The notes under the pieces were generated by a model that saw only the letters and a list, made by a program, of their open reading frames with translations, ran no database searches and was not told the origin of the DNA. Both the position numbers and the translations under genes were made by a program. Shown piece after piece: positions 23,923-30,524 of a DNA stretch of 40,058 nt; position 1 is the stretch's first letter, and each line of letters opens with the position of its first letter. This DNA comes from Streptomyces sabulosicollis (GTDB lineage Bacteria > Actinomycetota > Actinomycetes > Streptomycetales > Streptomycetaceae): the NCBI RefSeq assembly GCF_016103465.1, contig NZ_JAEEAP010000027.1:1-40058 (forward strand), given 5' to 3'.

Positions 23923-23966
23923 GACCCTCCCCCTGGGGGATCCGTCGGAGTTGTCCGAGGAGGGTC
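23923..23966 (-). promoter_or_regulatory. Hairpin in the leader of the EF-Tu gene
   Basis: GACCCTCC (23923-23930) pairs with GGAGGGTC (23959-23966), closing a 28-base loop that holds further self-complementary pieces. It lies about 56 bases upstream of the EF-Tu start and directly at the end of a 50-codon upstream ORF, whose stop overlaps the stem. A transcript attenuator is possible. Confidence 0.4.
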
Positions 23967-24117
23967 AGCTTCGGGCGCCGTCGAGGCAGGTGGCGGGAGC
24001 GGTGGCGGGCGGGTCCGTGGTGAGGGCGGCGACCGCGGCCGGAGCGAGAGAGAGGACGGCAGCCTTCGGCGCGTCCGCGACCGCGGACGTCGGCGTGAGG
24101 AAGGCGAGCCGGAACAT
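23965..24117 (-). CDS. Possible 50-residue leader ORF upstream of EF-Tu
   Basis: The ATG at 24117 opens a 50-codon frame ([20 protein letters not shown], ending TCLDGARS) ending at 23965, 97 bases before the EF-Tu start and on the same strand. The N-terminus is mildly hydrophobic, then Ala/Pro/Thr-rich. I see only a weak ribosome binding site (GAAG 10 bases upstream). Its stop codon overlaps the right arm of the leader hairpin, as in translation-coupled attenuators. It may be chance. The remaining 186 bases up to the TVP38 gene hold no other gene I can support. Confidence 0.3.
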   Translation of the reverse strand: MFRLAFLTPTSAVADAPKAAVLSLAPAAVAALTTDPPATAPATCLDGARS

Positions 24118-24291
24118 GCTGTGATCTTCGCGCAGTGTTCGGTCCGCGTCGAATGGTTTTCGGTGCGTGCGGGGGCCTGCGCGTGCGTGCGGGGCCGGTG
24201 GGGCGGGTGGTTCGGGAACCTTCTGCCGACGGTCTGCCGACAATCGGACGACAACCCGACGACATCACAGCGTCCGCCGGGCCCGGTCGGT

Positions 24292-24297
24292 TACGCT
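24292..24297 (+). promoter_or_regulatory. Candidate -10 box for leaderless transcription of the TVP38 gene
   Basis: TACGCT at 24292-24297 matches the TANNNT -10 pattern and lies six bases before the ATG at 24304, with no ribosome binding site in between. This geometry is typical of leaderless actinomycete mRNAs. No good -35 was seen. Confidence 0.35.
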
Positions 24298-24303
24298 CCA
24301 CCG

Positions 24304-25095
24304 ATGCTCGATGTCGCCCCGCCGCCCGCGAAACCGGCCACGCGCCGCGCCCGCGCCGTGCTCCTTTCGCCGTGGTCGCGGCTGGGGCTGCTCGCCGCGC
24401 TGCTCACGGGTTCCGCGATCGCGGTCTGGCTGTGGCAGCCGCAGCGGCTGTTGACCCACGGCTGGCCGGAGCTGTCGGGCGGAACGGCCGTGGTGCTGTT
24501 CACGGCCGCGTACGGGGTGGGCACCGCCGCGCTGGTGCCCCGGCCGCTGCTGAACCTGGCGGCCGGTGCGCTCTTCGGCATCCAGGCCGGGCTGGTCACG
24601 GCCATCGGTGGCACGGTGATCGGCGCCGGGATCGCCTTCGGCCTCGGACGGCTGCTGGGCCAGGACGCGCTCCGGCCGCTGCTGCGGGGCCGCTGGCTCA
24701 CGGCGGCCGACCGGCAGTTGAGCCATCACGGGTTCCGGTCGATGCTGGCGATCCGGCTGTTCCCCGGCGTACCGTTCGCCGCCGCCAACTACTGTGCGGC
24801 CGTCTCACGGATGGGCTGGCCGTCGTTCCTGCTGGCCACCGGTCTTGGCAGTGTGCCGAACACCGCCGCGTACGTGGTGGCGGGCAGCCGCGCCACCACC
24901 CCCACCTCGCCCGTCTTCCTCCTCGCGCTGGCCTTCATCGCGGTGCCCGCCGTCGCCGGGGCGCTGGTGGCCTGCCGCAAACGCGGCCGTATCCGCCCTG
25001 CGCGCCTCGGGGACCACCTCGGGAAGCGCCCCAGCAAGGACCCGGCCACGGACGGGACGGCGCCGCGAACCGCACGGACGAACTCGCGCGGCTGA
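24304..25095 (+). CDS. TVP38/TMEM64 family membrane protein
   Basis: A 263-residue inner-membrane protein of the VTT/DedA superfamily. A cytoplasmic N-terminus rich in Ala/Pro/Arg leads to helix one (LGLLAALLTGSAIAVWLW). Later segments carry the family features VPRPLLNLAAGALFGIQAGL, IGAGIAFGLGRLLGQDAL and AIRLFPGVPFAAANYCAA. The last helix is followed by a basic tail. TVP38 proteins are thought to move lipids across the membrane, like DedA. The ATG at 24304 is seven bases after a -10-like box, suggesting a leaderless mRNA. It is divergent from the EF-Tu leader. Confidence 0.88.
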   Translation: MLDVAPPPAKPATRRARAVLLSPWSRLGLLAALLTGSAIAVWLWQPQRLLTHGWPELSGGTAVVLFTAAYGVGTAALVPRPLLNLAAGALFGIQAGLVTAIGGTVIGAGIAFGLGRLLGQDALRPLLRGRWLTAADRQLSHHGFRSMLAIRLFPGVPFAAANYCAAVSRMGWPSFLLATGLGSVPNTAAYVVAGSRATTPTSPVFLLALAFIAVPAVAGALVACRKRGRIRPARLGDHLGKRPSKDPATDGTAPRTARTNSRG

Positions 25096-25173
25096 CGGGC
25101 GAACCGGCGCGGCCGACCGGCGGCCTCGCACCGCTGACAGGCGGCCTCGCACCGCTGACGAGGCCGGAGTCCG

Positions 25174-26718
25174 TCAGCCGCCGGCCGGTCCGGTGGCGGA
25201 GGCGGACGTGGCCGCGGCGCGGGCGGACAGCGGCTCGGCGATGTCCTCCAGCGGCCGCCGTTCCGCCGGAATGGCGAGGAAGACGGCGACGAGCCCGGCG
25301 GCGACCATGAGCGACGCCCCGATGGAGAAGGCCAGCGCGGTGTCGGCGACGACCCCGCTCTGCGTCAGGTCCGAGAAGATCAGCGGACCGCTGATGCCCC
25401 CGGCCGCCGTGCCGATGGCGTAGAAGAAGGCGATGGCGAGGGCACGCGTCTCCATCGGGAAGACCTCGCTGACCGTCAGGTACGCGGAACTCGCTCCGGC
25501 GGAGGCGAAGAAGAGGACCACGCACCAGCAGGCGGTCATCGTGGTCGCGTTGAGCCAGCCGTTGCCGAACATCCAGGCCGTGATGAACAGCAGCACACCG
25601 GAGAGGACGTACGTCCCCGAGATCATCTGCCGGCGGCCGACCGTGTCGAAGAGCCTGCCCAGCAGCAAGGGCCCGAGGAAGTTGCCGAAGGCGATGACCG
25701 CGAAGTAGTAGCCGGTGTCGCCGCTGGGCACGTCGAAGAACTTCACCAGGATCGAGCCGAAGCCGAAGGTGATGGCGTTGTACAGGAACGCCTGCCCGAT
25801 GAAGAGGGCCAGCCCCAGGAACGCGCGCCGGGGATACGCCCGGAAGAGCGTCCGGGCGATCTCGATGAAGCCGGTGCTCTTCCGCGTGCGGATGGTGATG
25901 GCCTCGTCCGGCTCGGGGAGGCGCTGCCCGGTCTCGGCCTCGATCCGCCGTTCGGCCTCCGCGACCAGTTCCTCGGCGCCCTCCGCCCGGCCGTGGATGA
26001 ACATCCAGCGCGGGCTCTCGGGGACGTTTCGGCGGACCAGCAGGATGACCAGGCCGAGGACGACGCCGAGGGCGAAGGTGAGCCGCCAGCCGACGTTCAG
26101 CGCGAAGAAGTTCGTGTTGAGCATGAGCACGGAGAGCAGCGAGCCGCCCATGGCGCCGAGCCAGAAGCTCCCGTTGATGATCAGGTCGACCCGGCCCCGG
26201 TACCGGCTGGGGATCAGCTCGTCGATCGCGGAGTTGATGGCCGCGTATTCCCCGCCGATGCCGAAGCCGGTGAGGAAGCGGAAGAGGAAGAACCACCAGG
26301 CGGAGAAGGAGACGGCGGTGAGCGCGGTGGCGGCCAGGTAGACCCCGAGCGTGATGAGGAAGAGCCTCTTGCGGCCGTAGCGGTCGGTGAGCCAGCCGAA
26401 GACCAGCGCCCCGATGCAGGCCCCGGCCACATAGAGGGCCGCCGCCATCCCGGTGACCTGCGCGTCGGTGATGGGCAGCCCGCTGCCGCGCTCGGAGAGG
26501 CGGCTGGCGATATTGCCGACGACCGTCACCTCGAGACCGTCCAGGATCCATACGGTGCCGAGGCCGATCACGATCATCCAGTGCCAGCGCGACCAGGGCA
26601 GCCGGTCCAGCCGCGCCGGGACCTTGGTGGTGATCGTCCCGCCCGGGCCGTTCCCGGTGCCGTCCCCGGCCCCGTCCCGTCGGCCTCCCTGTCCTCCGTC
26701 GTGCCCGATCGCGGTCAT
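25174..26718 (-). CDS. MFS transporter of the metabolite:H+ symporter / sugar-porter type
   Basis: A 514-residue transporter. A Gly/Asp-rich N-terminus precedes WSRWHWMIVIGLGTVWILDG, with the DGLEVT motif in the first helix typical of MHS/SV2-like symporters. The loop motif GWLTDRYGRKRLF (between helices 2 and 3) and RFLTGFGIGGEYAAINSAID are characteristic. A longer central loop carries ESPRWMFIHGRAEGAEEL. About 12 helices are evident. GAGGAG lies 9 bases before ATG 26718. The substrate is likely an organic acid or sugar but cannot be assigned. It is transcribed alone and divergently from uppP. Confidence 0.9.
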   Translation of the reverse strand: MTAIGHDGGQGGRRDGAGDGTGNGPGGTITTKVPARLDRLPWSRWHWMIVIGLGTVWILDGLEVTVVGNIASRLSERGSGLPITDAQVTGMAAALYVAGACIGALVFGWLTDRYGRKRLFLITLGVYLAATALTAVSFSAWWFFLFRFLTGFGIGGEYAAINSAIDELIPSRYRGRVDLIINGSFWLGAMGGSLLSVLMLNTNFFALNVGWRLTFALGVVLGLVILLVRRNVPESPRWMFIHGRAEGAEELVAEAERRIEAETGQRLPEPDEAITIRTRKSTGFIEIARTLFRAYPRRAFLGLALFIGQAFLYNAITFGFGSILVKFFDVPSGDTGYYFAVIAFGNFLGPLLLGRLFDTVGRRQMISGTYVLSGVLLFITAWMFGNGWLNATTMTACWCVVLFFASAGASSAYLTVSEVFPMETRALAIAFFYAIGTAAGGISGPLIFSDLTQSGVVADTALAFSIGASLMVAAGLVAVFLAIPAERRPLEDIAEPLSARAAATSASATGPAGG

Positions 26719-26872
26719 ACGGTTCGGCTCCTCGGCTGTCCACGGCTGATCCTCACCAGGCGCCCGCGGCCGGGCGGCGGAGCCCCGAGTACCCAAGGTC
26801 AAAGCGATGAACCGATGGTGTGACCAGGCCCTTGATGGGGCGCGCACCCGGGGACGCTACGCTGCCCCACAA

Positions 26873-26897
26873 CCGGCCGTTGATCCTCGACGGCCGG
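26873..26897. promoter_or_regulatory. CCGGCCGT/ACGGCCGG hairpin in the divergent gap before uppP
   Basis: An 8-bp stem (26873-26880 with 26890-26897, 9-base loop) lies in the 275-base gap between the MFS and uppP starts. As it is about 97 bases before the uppP start it would be in that leader if transcription begins upstream. No known riboswitch pattern was recognised. Confidence 0.3.
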
Positions 26898-26993
26898 CTT
26901 CCCACTGACCGCCCCGCCTGAATCGGTCATGCCTGGACATCTGCGACCAGGAACCGAGCAGCGCACGATCAGCCTTTGGATAGCGAAGACTCA

Positions 26994-27866
26994 ATGTCGT
27001 GGTTTGAATCATTCATCCTCGGGCTGGTCCAGGGGTTGACTGAGTTTCTTCCGATCTCCTCCAGCGCCCATCTGCGGCTCACGGCCGCGTTCGCCGGCTG
27101 GAACGACCCTGGGCCCGCCTTCACCGCGATCACCCAGATCGGTACGGAGCTCGCGGTACTCATCTACTTCCGCAAGGACATCGTCACCATCGTGTCGTCC
27201 TGGTTCCGCTCGCTCTTCAGCAAGGAGTGGCGCGGCAACCACGACGCCCAGATGGGCTGGCTGGTGATCGTCGGCTCGCTGCCCATCGGCGTGCTCGGGC
27301 TCACCCTCCAGGACGCGATCGAGGGGCCGTTCCGCGATCTGCGGCTGATAGCCACGACCCTCGTGGTCATGGGTCTCGTACTGGGCTTCGCGGACCGGCG
27401 GGCGGCACGCGATGAGACCGGCGGCCGGCATCGCGTCGCCAACCAGCGCAAGACGCTCCAGGAGCTGAGCGTCCGGGACGGGCTCATATTCGGGATATGC
27501 CAGGCGATGGCGCTGGTACCGGGCGTCTCCCGGTCGGGCGCCACGATCAGCGGCGGACTGCTGATGGGCTACACCCGCGAGGCCGCGGCCCGCTACTCCT
27601 TCCTGCTCGCGGTGCCGGCGGTGCTGGCCTCGGGCGCCTTCGAGCTGAAGGACGCCTCCGAGGGCCACACCGAGTGGGGCCCGACGATCTTCGCGACGGT
27701 CATCGCCTTCATTGTTGGATATGTCGTGATCGCGTGGTTCATGAAGTTCATCTCGAGCAAGAGCTTCATGCCCTTCGTCATCTACCGAATCCTGCTGGGC
27801 ATCGCGCTCTTCGCGCTGGTCGGCTTCGGTGTGCTGAGCGCGCACGCGGCCGAGTCGGCGGGCTGA
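26994..27866 (+). CDS. uppP: Undecaprenyl-diphosphatase UppP (BacA)
   Basis: A 290-residue inner-membrane phosphatase that turns undecaprenyl diphosphate into the monophosphate lipid carrier for cell-wall synthesis; it gives bacitracin tolerance when abundant. Both active-site motifs are clear: GLTEFLPISSSAHL near residue 15-28, and LVPGVSRSGATISGGLLMG near 170. Eight or so helices are evident. I chose ATG 26994 (MSWFESFILGLV), the usual actinobacterial N-terminus; a TTG at 26976 would add six residues. The downstream hairpin at 27910-27945 probably terminates it. Confidence 0.96.
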   Translation: MSWFESFILGLVQGLTEFLPISSSAHLRLTAAFAGWNDPGPAFTAITQIGTELAVLIYFRKDIVTIVSSWFRSLFSKEWRGNHDAQMGWLVIVGSLPIGVLGLTLQDAIEGPFRDLRLIATTLVVMGLVLGFADRRAARDETGGRHRVANQRKTLQELSVRDGLIFGICQAMALVPGVSRSGATISGGLLMGYTREAAARYSFLLAVPAVLASGAFELKDASEGHTEWGPTIFATVIAFIVGYVVIAWFMKFISSKSFMPFVIYRILLGIALFALVGFGVLSAHAAESAG

Positions 27867-27909
27867 CGCGGCATCTCCCGGCATCCGCCGGGCACGAGAA
27901 CAGGGAGAT

Positions 27910-27945
27910 GGGCCGCCGGCCGAGGAGGGAGGAGTCCGGCGGCCC
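27910..27945. terminator. Perfect 10-bp hairpin, probable bidirectional terminator
   Basis: GGGCCGCCGG (27910-27919) is perfectly complementary to CCGGCGGCCC (27936-27945) with a 16-base purine-rich loop. It lies 44 bases after the uppP stop, in a gap between convergent genes, so it could stop transcription from either side. Confidence 0.65.
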
Positions 27946-28045
27946 CTTCGCTCAGGTCTGGCGCCCCCTGAGCGGCATGGGACGAGTCAAGCGCCATGCC
28001 GGGCAACAGGGAAGGGTGTGCGGTAGATATATGCAAGCACTCGCA

Positions 28046-28060
28046 TCACACCGGGTGTGA
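28046..28060. promoter_or_regulatory. 15-base perfect dyad TCACACC-G-GGTGTGA
   Basis: TCACACC (28046-28052) and GGTGTGA (28054-28060) form a perfect inverted repeat around one base, in an A/T-rich patch (28025-28070) unlike its surroundings. It lies between convergent uppP and HAD genes, so no start codon it would serve is obvious. It could be an operator-like site or a relic. Confidence 0.4.
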
Positions 28061-28100
28061 ATTCTTCACCCAGCGCACACCCCTCCCCTGAGCTGCCGCC

Positions 28101-28760
28101 TTACGGGGACGATGGCGCCGACGGTCCGGTGACGATCCGCACCAGCTCGCTCAACGAGTCGATCCGCCAGTCCGCCATCGCCGCGTCGGCCGTACCGGCC
28201 CACAGATGGGCCCACGGCCCCCGGCGGATATGCGCGGCCCGCAGCCCGGCGGCCTTCGCCGGCCGGATGTCGAAGGCGGGATAGTCGCCGACGTACACCG
28301 TGTCGCCCGGCGCCGCGCCCCCGAGCTCCAGCACCCGCCGGAAGAACTCCGGATCGGGCTTGACGACCCCCCACCCACTGGACGTCGCCACGGCGTCGAC
28401 CGGCAGCTCCATCCCCCGCAGCAGCTCGCCCATCCGCAGCGACTGGTTCCCGGCCAGGGCCACCCGCAGCCCGGACTCCCGCAGCGCGCCGAGCGCGGAC
28501 CGCACATCCGGGTACAGATCGGACTCGTCCAGCCACTCCCCCCGCCCGGCCGCCTCCCGGGCCCGCCGCTCGGCGTCGATGTCCACGCCCGGCCGCAGCA
28601 GACGGATCGCGTCCCCGTCGTCCCGCCCCTGCGCGACGACGGCCCCCACCAGCGCGGACAGGGTGTGCCGGGGCACCCCGAGCCAGTCGGCCCAGGAGCC
28701 CCAGTAGCGGTCCTCACGGACCAGGGTCGAGCCGATGTCGAACACCACGCTCTCCAGCAC
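28101..28760 (-). CDS. HAD-superfamily hydrolase
   Basis: A 219-residue cytosolic protein with the haloacid dehalogenase fold. Motif I is FDIGSTLV (nucleophile D8), motif II lies in ALAGNQSL, motif III is the Lys of KPDPEFF and motif IV is VGDYPAFD. The second Asp of the usual DxD is a Gly (D8, G10), which occurs in a subset of HADs and may alter phosphatase chemistry. A helical cap lies at about residues 15-95. The start ATG at 28760 gives MLESVVFDIG. It follows the flavin reductase gene by 27 bases and is probably in one operon with it. The substrate is unknown. Confidence 0.9.
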   Translation of the reverse strand: MLESVVFDIGSTLVREDRYWGSWADWLGVPRHTLSALVGAVVAQGRDDGDAIRLLRPGVDIDAERRAREAAGRGEWLDESDLYPDVRSALGALRESGLRVALAGNQSLRMGELLRGMELPVDAVATSSGWGVVKPDPEFFRRVLELGGAAPGDTVYVGDYPAFDIRPAKAAGLRAAHIRRGPWAHLWAGTADAAMADWRIDSLSELVRIVTGPSAPSSP

Positions 28761-28787
28761 CGCGACCCCTTCCCGGGCCCCCGGCCC

Positions 28788-29408
28788 TCACGCCTCCTCC
28801 GGCCCCCGGCCCTCCCAGTCCGCGTAACGGATCCGGGCGAGATCCAGCACCTCACCGACCGTGCCCCATTCGTTCCTGCCCAGCCGGGACAGCGGCCGCA
28901 GCCTGGTGATCTCGGCATGCCCGTCGACCATCACCTCGTCGTCGACCGCGGCATGCACCACCCGTCCGAAGACCACCGTCGAGTTCCCGAGCCCCATCGT
29001 GCTGTGCACCACGCACTCCAACGCCACCGGCGACCCCGCCACCCGGGGCGGCTTCACCCGCACACTCGCCTCCTGCTCCACCCCCACCGCCTCGAACTCG
29101 CTCACCCCGTGCGGAAAGTCCGTCGCCGTCGCGTTGACCTGCTGGAACAGCCCCTCGGGAGCGAGGTTCACCACGAACTCCCCGGTGTCCTCGACATTCC
29201 GCAGCGAGTCCTTGCGCCCCACCGAGGTGAACTGCACGACCGGCGGCGCCACGGCCGCGACGGTGAAGAACGAGTGCGGGGCGAGGTTCGCGGCACCGTC
29301 CTGGCCGACGGTCGACACCCAGGCGATCGGCCGGGGCACGATGACCGAGGTCAGCAGCTTGTAGAAGGGAGTGGGGCCCATGGACTCGGGATCGAAATCG
29401 ATACGCAT
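28788..29408 (-). CDS. Flavin reductase family protein (FMN-binding split barrel)
   Basis: A 206-residue cytosolic flavoprotein. The split-barrel FMN site is recognised by VIVPRPIAWVSTVGQDG (about residues 22-38), ANLAPHSFFTVAAVAPPVVQ (40-60), RKDSLRNVEDTGEFVVNL and a late GRVVHAAVDDEV. Members reduce free flavin for a partner monooxygenase or have uncharacterised reactions. The start ATG at 29408 gives MRIDFDPESMGPTPFYKLLT. It is the first gene of a two-gene unit with the HAD gene. No monooxygenase is adjacent. Confidence 0.92.
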   Translation of the reverse strand: MRIDFDPESMGPTPFYKLLTSVIVPRPIAWVSTVGQDGAANLAPHSFFTVAAVAPPVVQFTSVGRKDSLRNVEDTGEFVVNLAPEGLFQQVNATATDFPHGVSEFEAVGVEQEASVRVKPPRVAGSPVALECVVHSTMGLGNSTVVFGRVVHAAVDDEVMVDGHAEITRLRPLSRLGRNEWGTVGEVLDLARIRYADWEGRGPEEA

Positions 29409-29653
29409 GCCGCCCAGTATCCGCGCAGGCGGCGGCGCATCCCAACGACGGATCGCGGCATCGCCCAGCCCCTGAGTTCCACGGAAGGTGCCCGGTGCCG
29501 GAAGAACCGTCCCTCCACAGGCGGGGTCACCTCAAGCCGTCACGATGGAGCCACTCGGTTCAGCCGAATCCATGCCGTGATATAGCGTTAGCCTTCTTCT
29601 CGCGCCGCTGCCTGCCTCGCGCGGAGAGGCTTCGACAGGACCAGGACGGAAGC
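29409..29653. other. Divergent non-coding gap before the DUF1707 gene
   Basis: This 245-base gap separates the flavin reductase start (minus) from the DUF1707 start (plus). No gene is supported. TTCAGC (about 29560) and TATAGC (about 29582), spaced by about 16 bases, could be a promoter for the DUF1707 gene, with weak support. Confidence 0.3.
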
Positions 29654-30310
29654 ATGTCGGAAGAGATCTCGCCCACCGGGAAGCGCTCCGGCTCCGGCTC
29701 GTCGCCCGAGCTGCGAGCCTCTCATGCGGACCGGGACCGGGTGGTGGATGTGCTGCGTATCGCGGCGGGGGACGGCCTGCTGACCGCGGACGAGCTGGAC
29801 GAGCGCCTGGAAGCTGCCCTGTCGGCGCGTACCGTCAGCGAGCTGACCGCGCTGACCGCTGACCTGCCGGCCGTGTCCGCTTCGACCGGCACGGCCGTGG
29901 CGGAGGTCAAGGACGTACTGCGGATCGAGGGGATTCACAGTGGTGCGGTCAAACGCGCGGGGCGCTGGGTGGTGCCGCGGAGGTTGGAGCTGGCCACGGC
30001 GTGGTGTGAGGTGACGCTCGACTTCACTCAGGCAGTGATCACGCAGGACACCTTGCGGATAGACATGAACACGACGGGCAAGAAGCTGACGCTGATCACC
30101 AAGCCGGGCATCGTGGTCGATGCCGGAGCCCTGAGCCTCGTACACAGTAAGGTCAAGATTCGTCAGGCTCCAGAACCCGAGGCGCCGATCACGCTGCGCG
30201 TGGAGCTGGTCGGCACGACGACTCACGGCCGCGTCGTCGTACGGCCCGCACGGCGGACCTTCGGACAGTGGCTGCTGCGCAAGCCCACGTCCCTGCCTGC
30301 AGGCGATTGA
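29654..30310 (+). CDS. DUF1707 (SHOCT-like) domain protein
   Basis: A 218-residue protein. The DUF1707 domain is at about residues 18-75: ELRASHADRDRVVDVL and AAGDGLLTADELDERLEAAL, a short helical module that is widespread in actinobacteria. After it comes a beta-rich C-terminal domain (GAVKRAGRWVVPRRLELATA, then VTLDFTQAVITQDTLRIDMN) that resembles bactofilin-like or cell-wall-active-antibiotic-response C-terminal repeats. There is no membrane segment. ATG 29654 has GACGGA upstream. The function is unknown; these proteins are often next to sensor or membrane proteins. Confidence 0.87.
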   Translation: MSEEISPTGKRSGSGSSPELRASHADRDRVVDVLRIAAGDGLLTADELDERLEAALSARTVSELTALTADLPAVSASTGTAVAEVKDVLRIEGIHSGAVKRAGRWVVPRRLELATAWCEVTLDFTQAVITQDTLRIDMNTTGKKLTLITKPGIVVDAGALSLVHSKVKIRQAPEPEAPITLRVELVGTTTHGRVVVRPARRTFGQWLLRKPTSLPAGD

Positions 30311-30418
30311 CTCCAGCGCTGTGGATGCGCTGTCAGCTCATCTCGCCGGCTGAGAACCATCAGCCCCGACCGGTGGACAGGTTCTCCCAGCGGCCGCGGT
30401 ACGGACCCGCCAGCGCCC

Positions 30419-30466
30419 CGACAACCCTTGTTGGCGGCAACCCTTGTCGGCGACAACCCTTGTCGG
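30419..30466. repeat. Three tandem 16-bp palindromic units (CGACAA-CCC-TTGTCG)
   Basis: Units lie at 30419-30434, 30435-30450 and 30451-30466. The last is CGACAACCCTTGTCGG; the others have one or two changes (TTGTTG, CGGCAA). Each unit is itself an inverted repeat CGACAA/TTGTCG around CCC. They lie in the 214-base gap between the convergent DUF1707 and permease genes. Nothing else is recognisable in that gap. Confidence 0.85.
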
Positions 30467-30524
30467 CCCAGCGGCGATTGCCGGCGTGGCGGGAGGCACA
30501 ACGATCCCGGCCATTGGCTTCGCA

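Noticed and set aside
27782-28036. Minus-strand 84-codon ORF downstream of uppP
   Set aside because: It overlaps the uppP 3' end and its terminator in antisense; no ribosome binding site or recognisable protein pattern.
29495-29653. Extended N-terminus for the DUF1707 protein from 29495
   Set aside because: The added residues have no domain and the ATG at 29654 has its own ribosome binding site and the normal family start.
30419-30466. CRISPR array
   Set aside because: The repeats are directly adjacent with no spacers and each is a short palindrome; no cas genes are nearby.
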